This document shows positions 62,483 through 64,000 of a stretch of DNA of 64,000 nt, piece after piece. Location of the stretch: the NCBI RefSeq assembly GCF_006874705.1, contig NZ_CP035382.1:3162001-3226000 (forward strand), given 5' to 3'. The notes below the pieces were generated by a model. It ran no database searches and had not been told where the DNA came from. It saw only the letters and a program-made list of their open reading frames with translations. The position numbers were made by a program, and so were the translations under genes. The stretch's first letter is position 1. Every line of letters begins with the position of its first letter. Source of the DNA: Leclercia adecarboxylata. GTDB lineage: Bacteria > Pseudomonadota > Gammaproteobacteria > Enterobacterales > Enterobacteriaceae.

Positions 62483-63217
62483 ATGTTCTCTCGCGCCCCG
62501 CAGCAGCAGGCCAATACGCCAGCCCCTTTCTATGAAAAGGTAAAACAGGCGATCAGCCATCAGATCGCCACCGGCGTCTGGCGTCCTCACGATCGCATCC
62601 CGTCCGAGGCAGAGCTGGTGGCCCAGTTCGGCTTTAGCCGGATGACCATCAACCGCGCGCTGCGGGAGCTGACCGATGAGGGGCTGCTGGTGCGTCTGCA
62701 GGGGGTCGGCACCTTTGTGGCCGAGCCAAAAGGGCAGTCCGCGCTGTTTGAAATTCGCAGCATTGCCGATGAGATCGCCTCCCGCAACCATCAGCACCGC
62801 TGTGAGGTGCTGTTCCTTGAGGAGACGCAGGCCAGCGCTGCGCAGGCCGCTGCGTTGAACGTCAAAGAGGGAACGCGTATCTTCCACTCCCTGATGTTGC
62901 ACTTTGAAAACGATATCCCGGTGCAGATTGAGGATCGCAGCGTCAATGCCGCGCTGGTGCCGGATTACCTGCAGCAGGACTATACCGCCACCACCCCCCA
63001 TGCTTATCTGTCGCTGGTCGCGCCGCTGACGGAAGGGGAGCATATCGTCGAGGCGGTGCGCGCCACGCCGCAGGAGTGCGAGCTGCTGCGTATTAAAGAG
63101 CACGATCCCTGCCTGCTGATCCACCGCCGTACCTGGTCAGCCTCGCACATTGTTTCCCACGCCAGACTGCTGTTCCCGGGCAACCGCTATCGGCTGCAGG
63201 GCCATTTCATGTCATAA
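62483..63217 (+). CDS. hutC: Histidine utilization repressor HutC
   Basis: 244 residues, GntR/HutC family. N-terminal winged helix (HDRIPSEAELVAQFGFSRMTINRALRELTDEGLL, shown here only by its ends: HDRIPSE to TDEGLL, ~36-70) and a C-terminal UTRA ligand domain (~95-240) that senses urocanate. Third gene of hutIGC and so self-regulated through the operator at 60248. Confidence 0.95.
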   Translation: MFSRAPQQQANTPAPFYEKVKQAISHQIATGVWRPHDRIPSEAELVAQFGFSRMTINRALRELTDEGLLVRLQGVGTFVAEPKGQSALFEIRSIADEIASRNHQHRCEVLFLEETQASAAQAAALNVKEGTRIFHSLMLHFENDIPVQIEDRSVNAALVPDYLQQDYTATTPHAYLSLVAPLTEGEHIVEAVRATPQECELLRIKEHDPCLLIHRRTWSASHIVSHARLLFPGNRYRLQGHFMS

Positions 63218-63278
63218 GCCAAAAGCGTGATTGCTGACGCAATATAACAAAAATGTATCGTAATTGTTAAAACCGGCC

Positions 63279-63307
63279 TTGTGTGCACTTGTCTATACAA
63301 GTATATC
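63279..63307 (+). promoter_or_regulatory. hutU promoter with HutC-like operator in the spacer
   Basis: TTGTGT (63279-63284), 17-base spacer, TATATC (63302-63307). The spacer contains the palindromic ACTTGTCTATACAAGT (63287-63302), with the same TGTCTATACA core as the hutI site. A repressor bound here would cover both promoter elements. Confidence 0.75.
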
Positions 63308-63342
63308 TTAGTGTATATTCTGTCCCCAATGAGGAGCACACA

Positions 63343-64000
63343 ATGTCGTCAGGTAAGTATCGCCAGCAAGAGATCCGCGCCCCACGTGGCACCACGCTTA
63401 ACGCCAAAAGCTGGCTCACCGAAGCCCCGCTGCGCATGTTAATGAACAACCTCGATCCCGACGTGGCGGAAAACCCTCACGAGCTGGTGGTGTATGGCGG
63501 AATTGGCCGCGCGGCGCGCAACTGGGCGTGCTATGACGCCATTGTCAAATCCCTCACCGAACTGGAAAACGACGAAACCCTGCTGGTGCAGTCCGGCAAA
63601 CCGGTCGGCGTCTTCAAAACCCACGAAAACGCCCCGCGCGTGCTGATCGCCAACTCCAACCTGGTCCCGCACTGGGCAACCTGGGAACACTTTAACGAGC
63701 TGGATGCGAAAGGGCTGGCGATGTATGGCCAGATGACCGCCGGCAGCTGGATCTACATCGGCAGCCAGGGCATCGTCCAGGGCACCTACGAAACCTTTGT
63801 CGAGGCGGGCCGTCAGCACTATAACGGCTCCCTGAAAGGCCGTTGGGTACTGACCGCGGGCCTGGGCGGCATGGGCGGCGCACAGCCGCTGGCGGCGACA
63901 CTGGCGGGAGCCTGCTCCCTTAACATTGAGTGCCAGCAGAGCCGCATCGATTTCCGTCTGCGTACCCGCTACGTCGATGAGCAGGCCGATTCGCTGGACG
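63343..64000 (+). CDS. hutU: Urocanate hydratase, 3' end outside window
   Basis: Second step of histidine degradation. 219 codons are visible of about 560. Starts [16 protein letters not shown] with GAGGAG seven bases before. The NAD-binding [14 protein letters not shown] loop near residue 176 identifies the family; NAD is a catalytic cofactor. hutH is expected just beyond the window. Confidence 0.95.
   Translation, partial: MSSGKYRQQEIRAPRGTTLNAKSWLTEAPLRMLMNNLDPDVAENPHELVVYGGIGRAARNWACYDAIVKSLTELENDETLLVQSGKPVGVFKTHENAPRVLIANSNLVPHWATWEHFNELDAKGLAMYGQMTAGSWIYIGSQGIVQGTYETFVEAGRQHYNGSLKGRWVLTAGLGGMGGAQPLAATLAGACSLNIECQQSRIDFRLRTRYVDEQADSLD

Overview
The window is about 64 kb of chromosome from a member of the Enterobacteriaceae. 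Almost every gene is full length, close to its E. coli homologue, and in the gene order known from the kdp to bio part of enteric chromosomes. The hut genes, the pcp/DUF969/DUF979 genes and the absence of rhsC, ybgA, dtpD and mngRAB (all present here in E. coli K-12) fit the Enterobacter/Klebsiella/Citrobacter side of the family better than E. coli itself. I cannot name the species from the sequence alone.

Layout. 1-1.5 kb: 3' part of pgm. 1.5-9.3 kb (minus): kdpFABCDE, high-affinity K+ uptake and its sensor pair. 9.6-10.4 kb: ybfA, then a small locus that looks like an antisense RNA plus a 35-residue membrane peptide. 10.4-18.1 kb: phr, ybgI, then 5-oxoproline genes pxpBCA with a DUF969/DUF979 membrane pair and pcp, then nei. 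18.2-29.9 kb: gltA (minus) divergent from sdhCDAB-sucABCD, a TCA-cycle block with a MITE-like palindrome between sdhB and sucA. 30.7-33.9 kb: cydAB-cydX-ybgE, cytochrome bd oxidase. 34.0-39.7 kb: ybgC-tolQRAB-pal-cpoB, the Tol-Pal envelope system. 39.9-40.5 kb: five tRNA genes (four Lys, one Val). 40.7-43.5 kb: nadA, pnuC, zitB. 43.5-46.3 kb: ybgS, aroG, gpmA. 46.4-50.7 kb (minus): galETKM. 50.9-56.2 kb: modF and modE (minus), acrZ and modABC (plus). 56.2-58.2 kb: ybhA, pgl. 58.2-58.8 kb: a TisB/IstR-like SOS toxin-antitoxin locus. 58.8-60.1 kb: pemB/ybhC. 60.3-64 kb: hutI-hutG-hutC and the start of hutU, histidine degradation.

The housekeeping part links glycolysis and galactose entry (galETKM, pgm, gpmA, pgl), the TCA cycle (gltA, sdh, suc) and oxygen respiration at low O2 (cyd). 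Recognisable control sites fit these roles: a CRP-like site and a promoter at sdh, an FNR box upstream of cyd, a NadR box at nadA, a TyrR box at aroG, a Fur-like box at gpmA, two gal operators, a ModE box at modA, and HutC-like operators lying inside both hut promoters.

The most interesting content is two small loci with the same plan. Each has a short RNA candidate on the minus strand that shares a bidirectional terminator hairpin with the preceding gene (ybfA or pgl). Its first ~20 nt are complementary to the leader of a divergent mRNA coding for a 29- or 35-residue hydrophobic peptide. In both the complementary target begins 66 nt before the peptide start codon. The second locus also has a perfect CTG-N10-CAG LexA box inside its promoter and a peptide closely similar to TisB, but it sits between pgl and pemB. 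The first has no family that I can name with certainty; the TimP/TimR (RyfA) group is the best guess.
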